DNA from: Microbacterium sp. 2FI
GTDB taxonomy: Bacteria; Actinomycetota; Actinomycetes; Actinomycetales; Microbacteriaceae
NCBI RefSeq assembly: GCF_005502885.1
Contig: NZ_SCMR01000021.1
Span: 1 to 64,000, forward strand
Direction of reading: 5' to 3'
Length of the DNA stretch: 64,000 bases
Part shown: positions 52,835-60,572 of the stretch, in pieces
Numbering within the stretch: the first letter of the stretch is position 1
Layout of the letters: every line of letters starts with the position of its first letter
Program-made: the position numbers and the translations under genes
Notes under the pieces: model-generated
Database searches by the model: none
What the model saw: the letters and a program-made list of their open reading frames with translations, nothing else
Told to the model about the DNA's origin: nothing

Positions 52835-53683
52835 TCAGGCGATCGGGGTCGTCGTGTCGATCGCGGCGCGCAATGGCTTGCGCATGGCCCCCCAATACCG
52901 GGTGGGCGTGATGCGGGTGAGCACGTCGACGAGACGCGCTTCGCGCCCCACCATCGTGCGGGGCCGGCGGGCGATCGTGGCCTCGACGATGCGGAGCGCG
53001 GCATCCGCCGGTTCCGTGTGATACATCGCGGCCTGCGCGGCCGCAGCCCTCTGCGCGATCGCGGGATCGAGCGCGGCGGCGTAGCGTCCGTGCAGGATGA
53101 TGCCGGTCTTGACGCCCGCCGGGTAGATCGCGCCGACGGTGACACGGGAGTCCTCGAGCTCGTGCCGCAGCGACTCGGTGAACCCGCGCACCGCGTACTT
53201 GCTCATCGCGTAGGGGATGCGCCCGGCGGGGGCGGCGAGGCCGTAGATCGACACGAGGTGCGTGATGTGGGCGGCGGGCTGCCGGCGCATCGCCGGGAGC
53301 AGAGCCTGCGTGATGTTGACGGTGCCCCACAGGTTCACGTCCATGAGCCAGCGCATCTCGGCCATCGTGAGCTGCTCGATGCTGCCGAGCATCGAGGATC
53401 CTGCGCACGTGATGAGCGACTGGATGTGCGGGTGCGCCGCCTCGATCTCGGCCGCGAGCGCGAAGACCGCGTCGTCGTCGGTGAGGTCGACCGCGTGGGT
53501 GGTGTGGCCGGTGCCCTGAAGCTCCGACGCGAGTGCGGCCAGGCCCTCGGCGTTGCGGTCGAGGAGGGCGAGCCGCGCGCCCCGGCGCTCGAGCTCGCGC
53601 GCGATGTCGGCGCCCATGCCGCTCGCCGCTCCCGTGATCACCGTCGTCTTGCCGCGCACGTCGAGGTGCTGCTTCTTCGCCAC
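52835..53683 (-). CDS. Short-chain dehydrogenase/reductase (classical SDR)
   Basis: 282 residues from GTG 53683, fixed by GGAAGG 7 bases upstream. Classical SDR motifs: TGAASGMG cofactor loop (18-25), DLTD acidic site, CAGSS (NAG equivalent), Ser in LVSIYG, and YAMSK active-site Tyr/Lys. A C-terminal basic segment (TRYWGAMRKPLRAAI) could approach membrane, as in lipid-type oxidoreductases. Substrate cannot be told. Unrelated to the arabinose genes. Confidence 0.85.
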   Translation of the reverse strand: MAKKQHLDVRGKTTVITGAASGMGADIARELERRGARLALLDRNAEGLAALASELQGTGHTTHAVDLTDDDAVFALAAEIEAAHPHIQSLITCAGSSMLGSIEQLTMAEMRWLMDVNLWGTVNITQALLPAMRRQPAAHITHLVSIYGLAAPAGRIPYAMSKYAVRGFTESLRHELEDSRVTVGAIYPAGVKTGIILHGRYAAALDPAIAQRAAAAQAAMYHTEPADAALRIVEATIARRPRTMVGREARLVDVLTRITPTRYWGAMRKPLRAAIDTTTPIA

Positions 53684-53795
53684 TTGTCTGCCTTCCGTCG
53701 GTGCCGTCGCGTCGTCGCCGGCACCGTCTACGATTCTCGCCGACGCGGCGCGCGCGGCTGACCGGATAGCCTCATCTGTGGAGGAGGTGCGGCTG

Positions 53796-54374
53796 GTGGG
53801 ACGCACAGCAGAGGCGATCGCCGAGGGGGTCGCGATCGCGGCCGCGGCGGCGCGCCTTTCGGTGCGCAATCACATCCTCGTCGAGACGATCGCGCACGAC
53901 GAGCCCTTCGACGTCACGCTGTTCTCGCCGTTCGCCCACGACACCCTGGTCGCGCTCGCCGAAGAGCAGGAGGCCGCGGCCGCCCTCGCCAAGCGTCAGC
54001 GAAAGAAGGCGTGGGGCAAGTTCACCGACCCCGACGGCACGCACGACTACCGGGACCGCGACCTGCGCAACCTGCGCCGTCGCTACCGCCAGTACATGGG
54101 CGTCGCCAAGGCGCTCCGTCAGCAGGCCGACGACCCGCACGCGATCCGCGTGATCGTCGAGCAGGCGAGGGATGCCGCGTGGGGCGACGTCGAGGCGAAC
54201 CTCGAGCGGCGGCTCAACGTCGAGGGCATGCGGCCCGATCTCGACCCCGACTACGACATGATGCGCGGCGCCCGCATGCAGTCGCTGCGCCTCGTCGATC
54301 TGCCGCGGCTGGCGGCGCATCGGCGTGCGCTCACGGCGGGCCCGGATGCCGACGGCGACGCCGCCGAGGCGTGA
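53796..54374 (+). CDS. Conserved hypothetical protein, 192 aa
   Basis: Three in-frame GTG codons lie close together (53778, 53787, 53796). The last is chosen because GGAGGAGG at 53780-53787 is correctly spaced for it. The protein is helical and charged: a hydrophobic VAIAAAAARLSVRNHILVETI start, a long Glu/Ala/Lys/Arg middle (ALAEEQEAAAALAKRQRKKAWG) and an Arg-rich RDLRNLRRRYRQYMGVAKALRQQADD coiled-coil-like helix. No family recognised. Confidence 0.6.
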   Translation: MGRTAEAIAEGVAIAAAAARLSVRNHILVETIAHDEPFDVTLFSPFAHDTLVALAEEQEAAAALAKRQRKKAWGKFTDPDGTHDYRDRDLRNLRRRYRQYMGVAKALRQQADDPHAIRVIVEQARDAAWGDVEANLERRLNVEGMRPDLDPDYDMMRGARMQSLRLVDLPRLAAHRRALTAGPDADGDAAEA

Positions 54375-54512
54375 GCCTCTCGGTGTTTCGGGATGCTGCG
54401 GCGGGGCCTCAGTGGTCGGACACGCCCGGGTTTCCGGCATCCCGCCCTCGATTCGCCCCGCGGCCGACCGTGGGGTAATCTAGACGCTGGTGTGCGCGAG
54501 AGCGTGCACCAT

Positions 54513-54585
54513 GCGCCCGTAGCTCAATGGATAGAGCATCTGACTACGGATCAGAAGGTTAGGGGTTCGAGTCCCTTCGGGCGCA
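54513..54585 (+). tRNA. tRNA-Arg(ACG)
   Basis: 73-nt cloverleaf: 7-bp acceptor (GCGCCCG with CGGGCGC), D arm GCTC...GAGC, anticodon stem TCTGA/TCAGA with loop CTACGGA and anticodon ACG at 54546-54548, T arm AGGGG-TTCGAGT-CCCTT with one G-T pair. CCA is not encoded. The wobble A would be deaminated to inosine, so it reads CGU, CGC and CGA. Confidence 0.97.
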
Positions 54586-54612
54586 CACTGTGTTGAGACA
54601 GTGAACCGGAAG

Positions 54613-54633
54613 AAGCCCCGCGAGGGGCTTTTT
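54613..54633 (+). terminator. Rho-independent terminator of the tRNA gene
   Basis: AAGCCCC/GGGGCTT stem (54613-54619, 54624-54630), GCGA tetraloop, and a T-run (54629-54633). A canonical intrinsic terminator, 27 bases after the tRNA. Confidence 0.9.
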
Positions 54634-54763
54634 CTGTTTCTCCCGGGGGGATCGCCCGATCCTCGACAGGACGTCGAGATCCGCACCGGAGCAGTCCCCC
54701 GCCCAGGTCCGCTTCTCCACTCAACCCCGATCCGCCCCGGTGGGAACCAGGCAGGATGGACGG

Positions 54764-55603
54764 ATGCGAACGCTCATCGAGGCCCCGGACCTTGCGCGGG
54801 AGCTCGAGCGAGAGGCTGCCGGACCCCCGGTGACCGTGATCGACGTGAGCTGGGTCCTCGGTGGCGGCCGGGGACCGAGTCTCTTCGGCGAAGGCCACAT
54901 TCCCGGTGCCCGCGATGTGGAGCTCGCCCGAGACCTGGCGGGGCCGCCCGGCAGCAGGGGGCGCCTGCCGCTGCCGACGGCGGCGGCGCTGACAGCCCGA
55001 CTCCAGGCGTGGGGCGTGAGTCGGGGCGGGGCGGTCGTGGCGACGGACGGAGGTGACGGCAGGGCATCTGCGCGCGCGTGGTGGGTGCTGCGTCACGCTG
55101 GCGTCGACGCCCGGATACTCGACGGGGGCACCGCGGCCTGGGTCGACGCCGGCTTGATGCTCGAGCGCGGTGCGATGAGCCCGCGGCCCGGCGGAGACGC
55201 CGTCGCGCGCTTCGGTGCCATGCCGGTGGTCGACTGGCAAGGGGTGCGCGACTGGCCGACCCACGGCATTCTGATCGATGCGCGGAGCGCGGCGCGCTAC
55301 GAGGGATCGATCGAGACGCTCGATCCTCGTGCCGGACACATCCCGGGCGCTGTATCCGCCCCGGCTTCTGGGAACCTGACCGCCGATGGCCGGTTCCGCT
55401 CGCCGGAGGAGCTTCGCGACCGGTTCCTGCAGTTCGATGTCGTGCGGGGTCGGGATGTCGCCGTCTACTGCGGTGCGGCGGTGGCTGGTGCGCAGGAGGT
55501 CGCCGCCCTCGCGATCGCAGGAATCGACGCCGCCCTGTATGTGGGCTCCTGGAGCGAGTGGTCGCGTCGCGACGATCTTCCGATCGTCGAACGTGATCGA
55601 TAG
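54764..55603 (+). CDS. Two-domain rhodanese, thiosulfate/3-mercaptopyruvate sulfurtransferase
   Basis: 279 residues from ATG 54764. Two rhodanese domains in tandem: the first (about 25-125) has DVSWVLGGG and GHIPGARDVELARDLAG but Asp (VVATDGGDG) where catalytic Cys would be; the second (about 155-275) has LIDARSAARYEG, GHIPGAVSAPASGNL and the active-site Cys in VAVYCGAAVAGAQEV. The active loop CGAAVAG differs from the CRxGxR of thiosulfate-type enzymes. Transfers sulfane sulfur to a thiophilic acceptor such as cyanide or thiol. Cytoplasmic. Confidence 0.85.
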   Translation: MRTLIEAPDLARELEREAAGPPVTVIDVSWVLGGGRGPSLFGEGHIPGARDVELARDLAGPPGSRGRLPLPTAAALTARLQAWGVSRGGAVVATDGGDGRASARAWWVLRHAGVDARILDGGTAAWVDAGLMLERGAMSPRPGGDAVARFGAMPVVDWQGVRDWPTHGILIDARSAARYEGSIETLDPRAGHIPGAVSAPASGNLTADGRFRSPEELRDRFLQFDVVRGRDVAVYCGAAVAGAQEVAALAIAGIDAALYVGSWSEWSRRDDLPIVERDR

Positions 55604-55641
55604 TCCACGATTCCCCGGCGACAGGGGTGTGCGACAACATT

Positions 55642-55662
55642 GTCATTGATATAGTCAATGAC
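55642..55662. promoter_or_regulatory. Inverted repeat operator before the hydrolase-peptidase operon
   Basis: Perfect 8-bp arms GTCATTGA (55642-55649) and TCAATGAC (55655-55662) around TATAG. The right half contains TATAGTCAA, which also occurs before the TetR/S9 pair and in reverse before the dipeptide importer. TATAGT here could also be the -10 box. Confidence 0.6.
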
Positions 55663-56569
55663 GATGACTTTCGCATCGAGAGAAATGCGGGCAATGATGC
55701 AACCACTCTCCGAACGGCGATCGGTCTCGATCGATTGCGATGGGGTCCGTATCGCAGCCGACGTCCGCGGCGCGGGCGCGCCGCTGCTGCTGCTGCACGG
55801 ATACCCCGAGACCAAGGCGATGTGGGATGCCGTCGCGCCCACGCTCGCCGGTTCCTACACGGTCGTCGCGAGCGATCTGCGGGGCTACGGCGACTCCGCG
55901 AAACCGTCGGGCGAGGTCTATTCGAAGCGCGAGATGGCGCGGGACCAGCTTCTCCTCATGCGCGAGCTGGGATTCGAGCGCTTCGCCGTGGTCGGGCACG
56001 ATCGCGGCGGACGAGTCGGCCATCGCCTGGCGCTGGACAATCCCGCGGCGATCGCAGGACTCGCGGTGCTCGACATCGTCCCGACGCTGCACATGTTCGA
56101 GAACGTCGATCGCGCCATGGCGACCAGCTACTTCCACTGGTTCTTCCTCGCGCGCCGCGACGGGCTGCCGGAGGCCCTCATCGATGCCGCGCCGGAGGCC
56201 TGGCTGCGCAGCCGCTTCACCGGGCGCAGCGTGGCCGGCGGACTGCCCGCGTCGTACCGGGAGTACGAACGCTGCTTCGACCACGACACGATCCGTGCCT
56301 CGTGCGCCGACTACCGGGCGGCCGCGACGACCGATCTGGATCACGACCGCATCGACCGTGGCGCCGGCCGCCGGGTAGACGCTCCGACGCTCGCGCTGTG
56401 GGGGAGCGAGAGCTACGTCGGCGCGAACTTCGACGTCGTGGAGGTCTGGCGGGACTACGCCACCTCGATCCGCGGGCGCTCGGTGCTCGCCGATCACTAC
56501 CTGGCCGAGGAAGCGCCCGACCCGACGGCGGCGGCGCTCATGGAATTTCTCGGGGAGCTTTCGTGGTGA
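55658..56569 (+). CDS. Alpha/beta hydrolase, fluoroacetate-dehalogenase-like
   Basis: 303 residues from the first ATG; ATG 55694 or 55697 are alternatives, because the 55658 start lies in the operator and lacks a ribosome site. Oxyanion region LLLLHGYPETKAMW, nucleophile elbow VVGHDRGGRVGH with Asp as nucleophile, and histidine in ADHYLAEEAPD. YFHWFFLARRDGLPE carries the His-Trp pair that binds halide in fluoroacetate dehalogenase, and LRGYGDSAKPSG also fits that group. Epoxide hydrolase-like activity is the alternative. Its stop overlaps the M20 peptidase start, so the two are one operon. Confidence 0.8.
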   Translation: MTMTFASREMRAMMQPLSERRSVSIDCDGVRIAADVRGAGAPLLLLHGYPETKAMWDAVAPTLAGSYTVVASDLRGYGDSAKPSGEVYSKREMARDQLLLMRELGFERFAVVGHDRGGRVGHRLALDNPAAIAGLAVLDIVPTLHMFENVDRAMATSYFHWFFLARRDGLPEALIDAAPEAWLRSRFTGRSVAGGLPASYREYERCFDHDTIRASCADYRAAATTDLDHDRIDRGAGRRVDAPTLALWGSESYVGANFDVVEVWRDYATSIRGRSVLADHYLAEEAPDPTAAALMEFLGELSW

Positions 56570-57669
56570 CGGGCTCTGATCGCGTGAACCGCGTCCTTTC
56601 GCGATTGGAGGCCCTCGTCTCCATCGAAACGCCCACGGGCGACGCGGGGGGTATGACCGCGGCGCACGTGCTGGTCCGCTCCTGGCTCGAGCCGATCCTC
56701 GGCGATGCCGTGGTCGAGAGCGTCGAGGGAATCACGCATCTGCTGTGGCCCGGGGGACAGGCTCCGCGACTGCTGCTCCTCGGCCACCTCGACACTGTGT
56801 TCCCCCTCGGCACGCTGATCGGGCGGCCGTTCGCTCGCGACGACGACCGGCTCACGGGCCCCGGAGTCTTCGACATGAAGTCGGGCGTCGTGATCATGGC
56901 CGAGGCGCTCGCCACGGCGAGACATGCGCGCGACGTCGCTGTGCTGCTCACGAGCGACGAAGAGACGGGCTCGTCGACCTCGCGCGGCCTCATCGAGCGT
57001 GAGGCCGCGCGCGCAGGCTCGGTGCTCGTGCTCGAGCCCAGTCTGGCCGGCGCGCTCAAGGTCGCGCGCCGCGGCGGCAGCATGTATCGGCTCGACGTCC
57101 ACGGTCGCTCCGCGCACGCCGGCCTCGAGCCGTGGGCGGGTCGGAGTGCTCTCACGGAGCTTGCGCACCAGGTGCTCGCCCTTCCTGCGCTCGCCGACGA
57201 GGAGCGCGGGACGACCGTCAACCCGACGGTCGCTCGTGCCGGGACGGCGACGAACGTCATCCCGGATCACGCCGAGCTGAGGGTCGACGTGCGCGCGGAG
57301 ACGATCGCCGAGCTGGAACGCGTCGATCGCGCGATGCGGGCGCTGAGGGCGCACACCCCCGACGTCGGAGTCGTCGTCACCGGAGGCGTCAACAGGCCGC
57401 CGATGGAGCGTGCGTCGTCCGAGGAGCTGCTCGCGACGGCCCGCTCCGTCGCCGCGCACCTGGGGCAGAGTGACCTCGATGCCGTGTCGGCGGGCGGCGC
57501 GTCGGACGGCAACTTCACGGCAGCCGTCGGTGCTCGCACGCTCGACGGACTCGGGCCGAACGGCGGCGGCGCGCATGCCGTCGACGAGTGGGTGTCGCTC
57601 GCTTCGACGCTGGAGAGGATCGATCTGGTGGCCGGCATCATCGACCTCGTCGCGGCGGAGCCGCGCTGA
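56566..57669 (+). CDS. M20-family metallopeptidase (carboxypeptidase G2-like)
   Basis: 367 residues from GTG 56566 (GTGA overlap; GGGGAG at 56552-56557). Zinc-site motifs in order: GHLDTVFP (His ligand and Asp), GPGVFDMKSG (bridging Asp), TSDEETGS (general-base Glu and ligand Glu), LEPS and the late His in GPNGGGAHAVDEW. The dimerisation domain, with AHAGLEPWAGRSA, lies between. Family members cleave C-terminal Glu/Asp or other acyl-amino acid amide bonds. Cytoplasmic. Works with a hydrolase and, probably, a peptide importer of the same local regulon. Confidence 0.87.
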   Translation: MTGSDRVNRVLSRLEALVSIETPTGDAGGMTAAHVLVRSWLEPILGDAVVESVEGITHLLWPGGQAPRLLLLGHLDTVFPLGTLIGRPFARDDDRLTGPGVFDMKSGVVIMAEALATARHARDVAVLLTSDEETGSSTSRGLIEREAARAGSVLVLEPSLAGALKVARRGGSMYRLDVHGRSAHAGLEPWAGRSALTELAHQVLALPALADEERGTTVNPTVARAGTATNVIPDHAELRVDVRAETIAELERVDRAMRALRAHTPDVGVVVTGGVNRPPMERASSEELLATARSVAAHLGQSDLDAVSAGGASDGNFTAAVGARTLDGLGPNGGGAHAVDEWVSLASTLERIDLVAGIIDLVAAEPR

Positions 57670-57697
57670 GGGTCGCCGACCCTGCGAGTGCGAGACG

Positions 57698-58414
57698 TCA
57701 GCTCGACGCGGGCGCGTGCCGCTCGATGCTCTCGAGCAGCAGGTCGAGAGCGGTCTCCCACGCTCGGGGGTCGCGGATGCCGGGAAGGTTGCCGCCGACC
57801 CATGCGATGTTCGGGTAGGCATCGAGATCGAGGCGTCGGTAGTCCATCTGCCATGTCAGATCGTCCGCCTCCTGCACGTCTGCGGGCAGGACGGTCAATG
57901 CCGCCTGGATGCTGGTGGCCGAACGGATGAGCTGGCCGAGTGCCCGCGCATAGAGCGCGGCCTGTTCGGGTCCATATCCGCCTCGCCGGAGGGCCCCGAT
58001 CGAGAACTCCATCGACATGAAGTCCGTCGGGCGGCGCAACGCCATCTGGAGCGCGAACTCGGGATAGCGCAGGTAGTGGTCGTGGATCAGGTGCGCCTGC
58101 GCCCGAAGGTCGGCCATCCAGTCGTCGGTCGCCACCATCGCACCGCTGTACGACCGCGCGCGAAGCGTGTCGATGAGCGCGAGCAGCAGTTCGTCCTTGT
58201 CGCGGAAGTGCCGGTAGATCGAGGTCGGGTGGGCGTCGAGCTCCTCGCCGATCGCCTGGAACGTCAGGCGGTCCAGACCGTCTCGTTCCACCACAGCCTC
58301 GGCTGCCGCGACGATGATCTCGCGGCTGAGCGAGTCGCGGGCGCGGCGCGGGCGACCTGACTTGGTCGCGGCCTTCGGAGGCTTGCTCGTCTCCGACGCC
58401 TTCTGTGCCACCAT
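57698..58414 (-). CDS. TetR-family transcriptional regulator
   Basis: 238 residues from ATG 58414, set by TGGAGGT 5 bases upstream; the longer frame is rejected. N-terminal helix-turn-helix at about 22-70: SREIIVAAAEAVVERDGLDRLTFQAIGEELDAHPTSIYRHFRDKDEL with the TSIYRHFRDK recognition helix. The C-terminal ligand domain is Arg/Asp-rich. Tail to tail with the M20 gene and divergent from the S9 peptidase; the shared region has a symmetric site at 58540-58560. Confidence 0.9.
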   Translation of the reverse strand: MVAQKASETSKPPKAATKSGRPRRARDSLSREIIVAAAEAVVERDGLDRLTFQAIGEELDAHPTSIYRHFRDKDELLLALIDTLRARSYSGAMVATDDWMADLRAQAHLIHDHYLRYPEFALQMALRRPTDFMSMEFSIGALRRGGYGPEQAALYARALGQLIRSATSIQAALTVLPADVQEADDLTWQMDYRRLDLDAYPNIAWVGGNLPGIRDPRAWETALDLLLESIERHAPASS

Positions 58415-58539
58415 CTGAACCTCCACTTCGGCCGTTGCCGGCGGCGACGGCGGCTGGCATTCACGGTATCCCACCACGCATCGGGCGTCGTCGATGTCGA
58501 CGATCGCCATTGCACGACACCGCCATCTTAGCCAATGTT

Positions 58540-58560
58540 ATAGTCAACCAACCTGACTAT
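58540..58560. promoter_or_regulatory. TetR operator candidate between TetR and S9 peptidase genes
   Basis: Perfect 7-bp arms ATAGTCA (58540-58546) and TGACTAT (58554-58560) with a 7-base spacer. The left half extends to TATAGTCAAC, repeated before the other operons of this cassette. Confidence 0.65.
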
Positions 58561-58578
58561 GGTGATAGGGGATGCAGA

Positions 58579-60423
58579 ATGGTCGATGTTCGAACCCAGT
58601 TTCCGTCGAGAGCATTGAGCGAGCGATTCGCCGTGCCCCATCTGCTCACAGCTCGTCCGGCTGTCGGTGAGCAGGACATCGCCCTGCTCGTCGAGGATCA
58701 TCGCGACGGGTCGCGCGCGAGGATCTGGCGCGCCGGCGAGGCCCCTTCAGACCTGCTTCCCTTCCCGGTCGGCGTCGGTGCGCTCATCACCAATGACGGT
58801 CGGTGGATCATCGATCTCGACGACGGCGGCGGCTCCGAGGTCGGATCGCTCATCGCGACCGCTGTCGACGGCTCGGAGGTCGTCGACCTCACGCCGGGTC
58901 GCGAGCCGTTCGTGCTGCGGGGGCTGGAGTCCAGCCATGACGGGTCGGCCATCGTCGCGACCGTCGTCGATGAGGCGGGCTTCCACGTCCTCGTCATTCC
59001 CTCGCGACCGTGGGGCGATCCCCGCGTGGTCTACAGCAGCCCGATCGAGGCGTGGTACGGCCAGATCTCGCCCGACTCGGCTCTCGTGTCCGTCGACACC
59101 ACCGATCACAATCCCGGGGTGCGCCGGCCCGCGCTGACGGTCGTCGACACGCGCACGCTCGAGACGGTCGCCGTGCTGAACGATATGCCCGACGGCCCGG
59201 TGCGAGGAGTGCGCTTCTCGTCGGTCGCGGGCGACGATCGCCTGCTCGTCAGCACCGAGCGCAGCGGGTTCGCGCGACCCGCGACCTGGAACGTGCGCTC
59301 CGGCGAACGCGTCGACTACGCACTGCCCGAGCTTCGGGGTGAGGTGATGCCGCTCGACTGGCACGCAGCCACCGGCCGGGTGCTCGCGCTCCACGTCGAC
59401 GAGGGCCGGCATCGTCTGCTCGAGATCTCGGAGCAAGGCGCCGCCGTCCGAGTGCTGCTCGAGGGTGGCAGCTTCGCCGATCCGGATGTCGCGGACCTGC
59501 ATCCGTTCCAGTGGGCGTCGTACTTCGCCCCGAACGGCCGTGTGCGCGCGGTCCGCTCGAGCTGGGATGTGCCCCTCCACATCATCGAGCTCTCCGAGTC
59601 CGGCGATGCGCGATCGCTCATCGAGCCGGCTGCCGTGCCACCGGGGGTGTCGATGCGCTCGACCATGGTGGACAGCAGCGACGGCACCCGGGTGCAGCTC
59701 TGGCTCGGCGTCCCGCGGGAGGCGCCACCGGTCGGCACCGTGCTCGAGGTGCATGGTGGGCCCAATCTCGTCGCGGTGGACGCCTACAATCCGTCGGCGC
59801 AGGCATGGCTCGACGCCGGGTTCGCCTACGCATCCCTCAACTACCGGGGCTCGGTGACATTCGGTCGCGCCTTCCGTGAAGGATTCTGGGGTTCGGGCGG
59901 CGACCGCGAGATCGAAGACGTCGAAGCGGCCGTGGCATGGCTGCGGGCGAAGGGTCTGGCAGATCCCGCGAGCACGTTCATCACGGGTGCGTCCTTCGGG
60001 GGTCATCTGACGCTGCTGAGCGTGGGAAGGCTCCCCGACCTGTTCGCCGGGGGGCTCGCGCACGTGGCGGTCGCGGAGTGGTCGGCCGCGATCGCGGCGA
60101 TGAATCCCGCGGTGCGCACGGTGTGGTCGAGCTGGGTGCCGCCCGAGATGGTGGAGCGATTCTCTGCGCTCACTTATGTCGGGGATGTGAAGGGTTCGGT
60201 GTGGATCAATCAAGGCTCGATCGACACGCGGACGCCGATCGTGGGCGTCCAGCGGTTCGTGGACGAGCTCGCCGCCCGCGGCGGCGACGTCGTGATGGAC
60301 GTCTTCGAGGGTGGTCATGAACCCACCGGCCTCGCGATGCTCGAGCACGACCAGCGTCGCATGACCGACCTCGCGCTGCGTGCGATCGGCGGCGACAGCT
60401 GGGCGGACTCGAGCATGCCCTGA
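58579..60423 (+). CDS. S9-family (prolyl oligopeptidase-like) peptidase
   Basis: 614 residues from ATG 58579 with AGGGGA 7 bases upstream. N-terminal beta-propeller (about 25-360) gates the pocket; C-terminal alpha/beta hydrolase (about 375-610) has VLEVHGGPN, the Ser nucleophile in TGASFGGHLTLL, Asp in GSIDTRTPI and His in EGGHEPTG. The catalytic triad is complete. Such enzymes remove dipeptides or acyl-amino acids from small peptides. No signal peptide, so it acts on imported substrate. Divergent from the TetR regulator. Confidence 0.9.
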   Translation: MVDVRTQFPSRALSERFAVPHLLTARPAVGEQDIALLVEDHRDGSRARIWRAGEAPSDLLPFPVGVGALITNDGRWIIDLDDGGGSEVGSLIATAVDGSEVVDLTPGREPFVLRGLESSHDGSAIVATVVDEAGFHVLVIPSRPWGDPRVVYSSPIEAWYGQISPDSALVSVDTTDHNPGVRRPALTVVDTRTLETVAVLNDMPDGPVRGVRFSSVAGDDRLLVSTERSGFARPATWNVRSGERVDYALPELRGEVMPLDWHAATGRVLALHVDEGRHRLLEISEQGAAVRVLLEGGSFADPDVADLHPFQWASYFAPNGRVRAVRSSWDVPLHIIELSESGDARSLIEPAAVPPGVSMRSTMVDSSDGTRVQLWLGVPREAPPVGTVLEVHGGPNLVAVDAYNPSAQAWLDAGFAYASLNYRGSVTFGRAFREGFWGSGGDREIEDVEAAVAWLRAKGLADPASTFITGASFGGHLTLLSVGRLPDLFAGGLAHVAVAEWSAAIAAMNPAVRTVWSSWVPPEMVERFSALTYVGDVKGSVWINQGSIDTRTPIVGVQRFVDELAARGGDVVMDVFEGGHEPTGLAMLEHDQRRMTDLALRAIGGDSWADSSMP

Positions 60424-60460
60424 GCCGAGATCCGCAGCATCCGGATCTCTAATCAATAAC

Positions 60461-60504
60461 GTTGACTATAACCCTTGCTAAAGGGTTGCCGGCGGATCTA
60501 TAGT
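60461..60504 (+). promoter_or_regulatory. Promoter and possible TetR site before the dipeptide importer
   Basis: GTTGACTATAAC (60461-60472) is the reverse of TATAGTCAAC found at the other two TetR-linked promoters. Just downstream, TTGCTA (60475-60480), 18-bp spacer and TATAGT (60499-60504) make a good sigma-70-type promoter, so a regulator bound at 60461 would sit right upstream of or on the -35. Confidence 0.5.
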
Positions 60505-60572
60505 CGGACCACCGACCCGGCGTCACCGCCGAACATCGCACCCGACATCTCCCACGATCACGGAGTTCTCAC

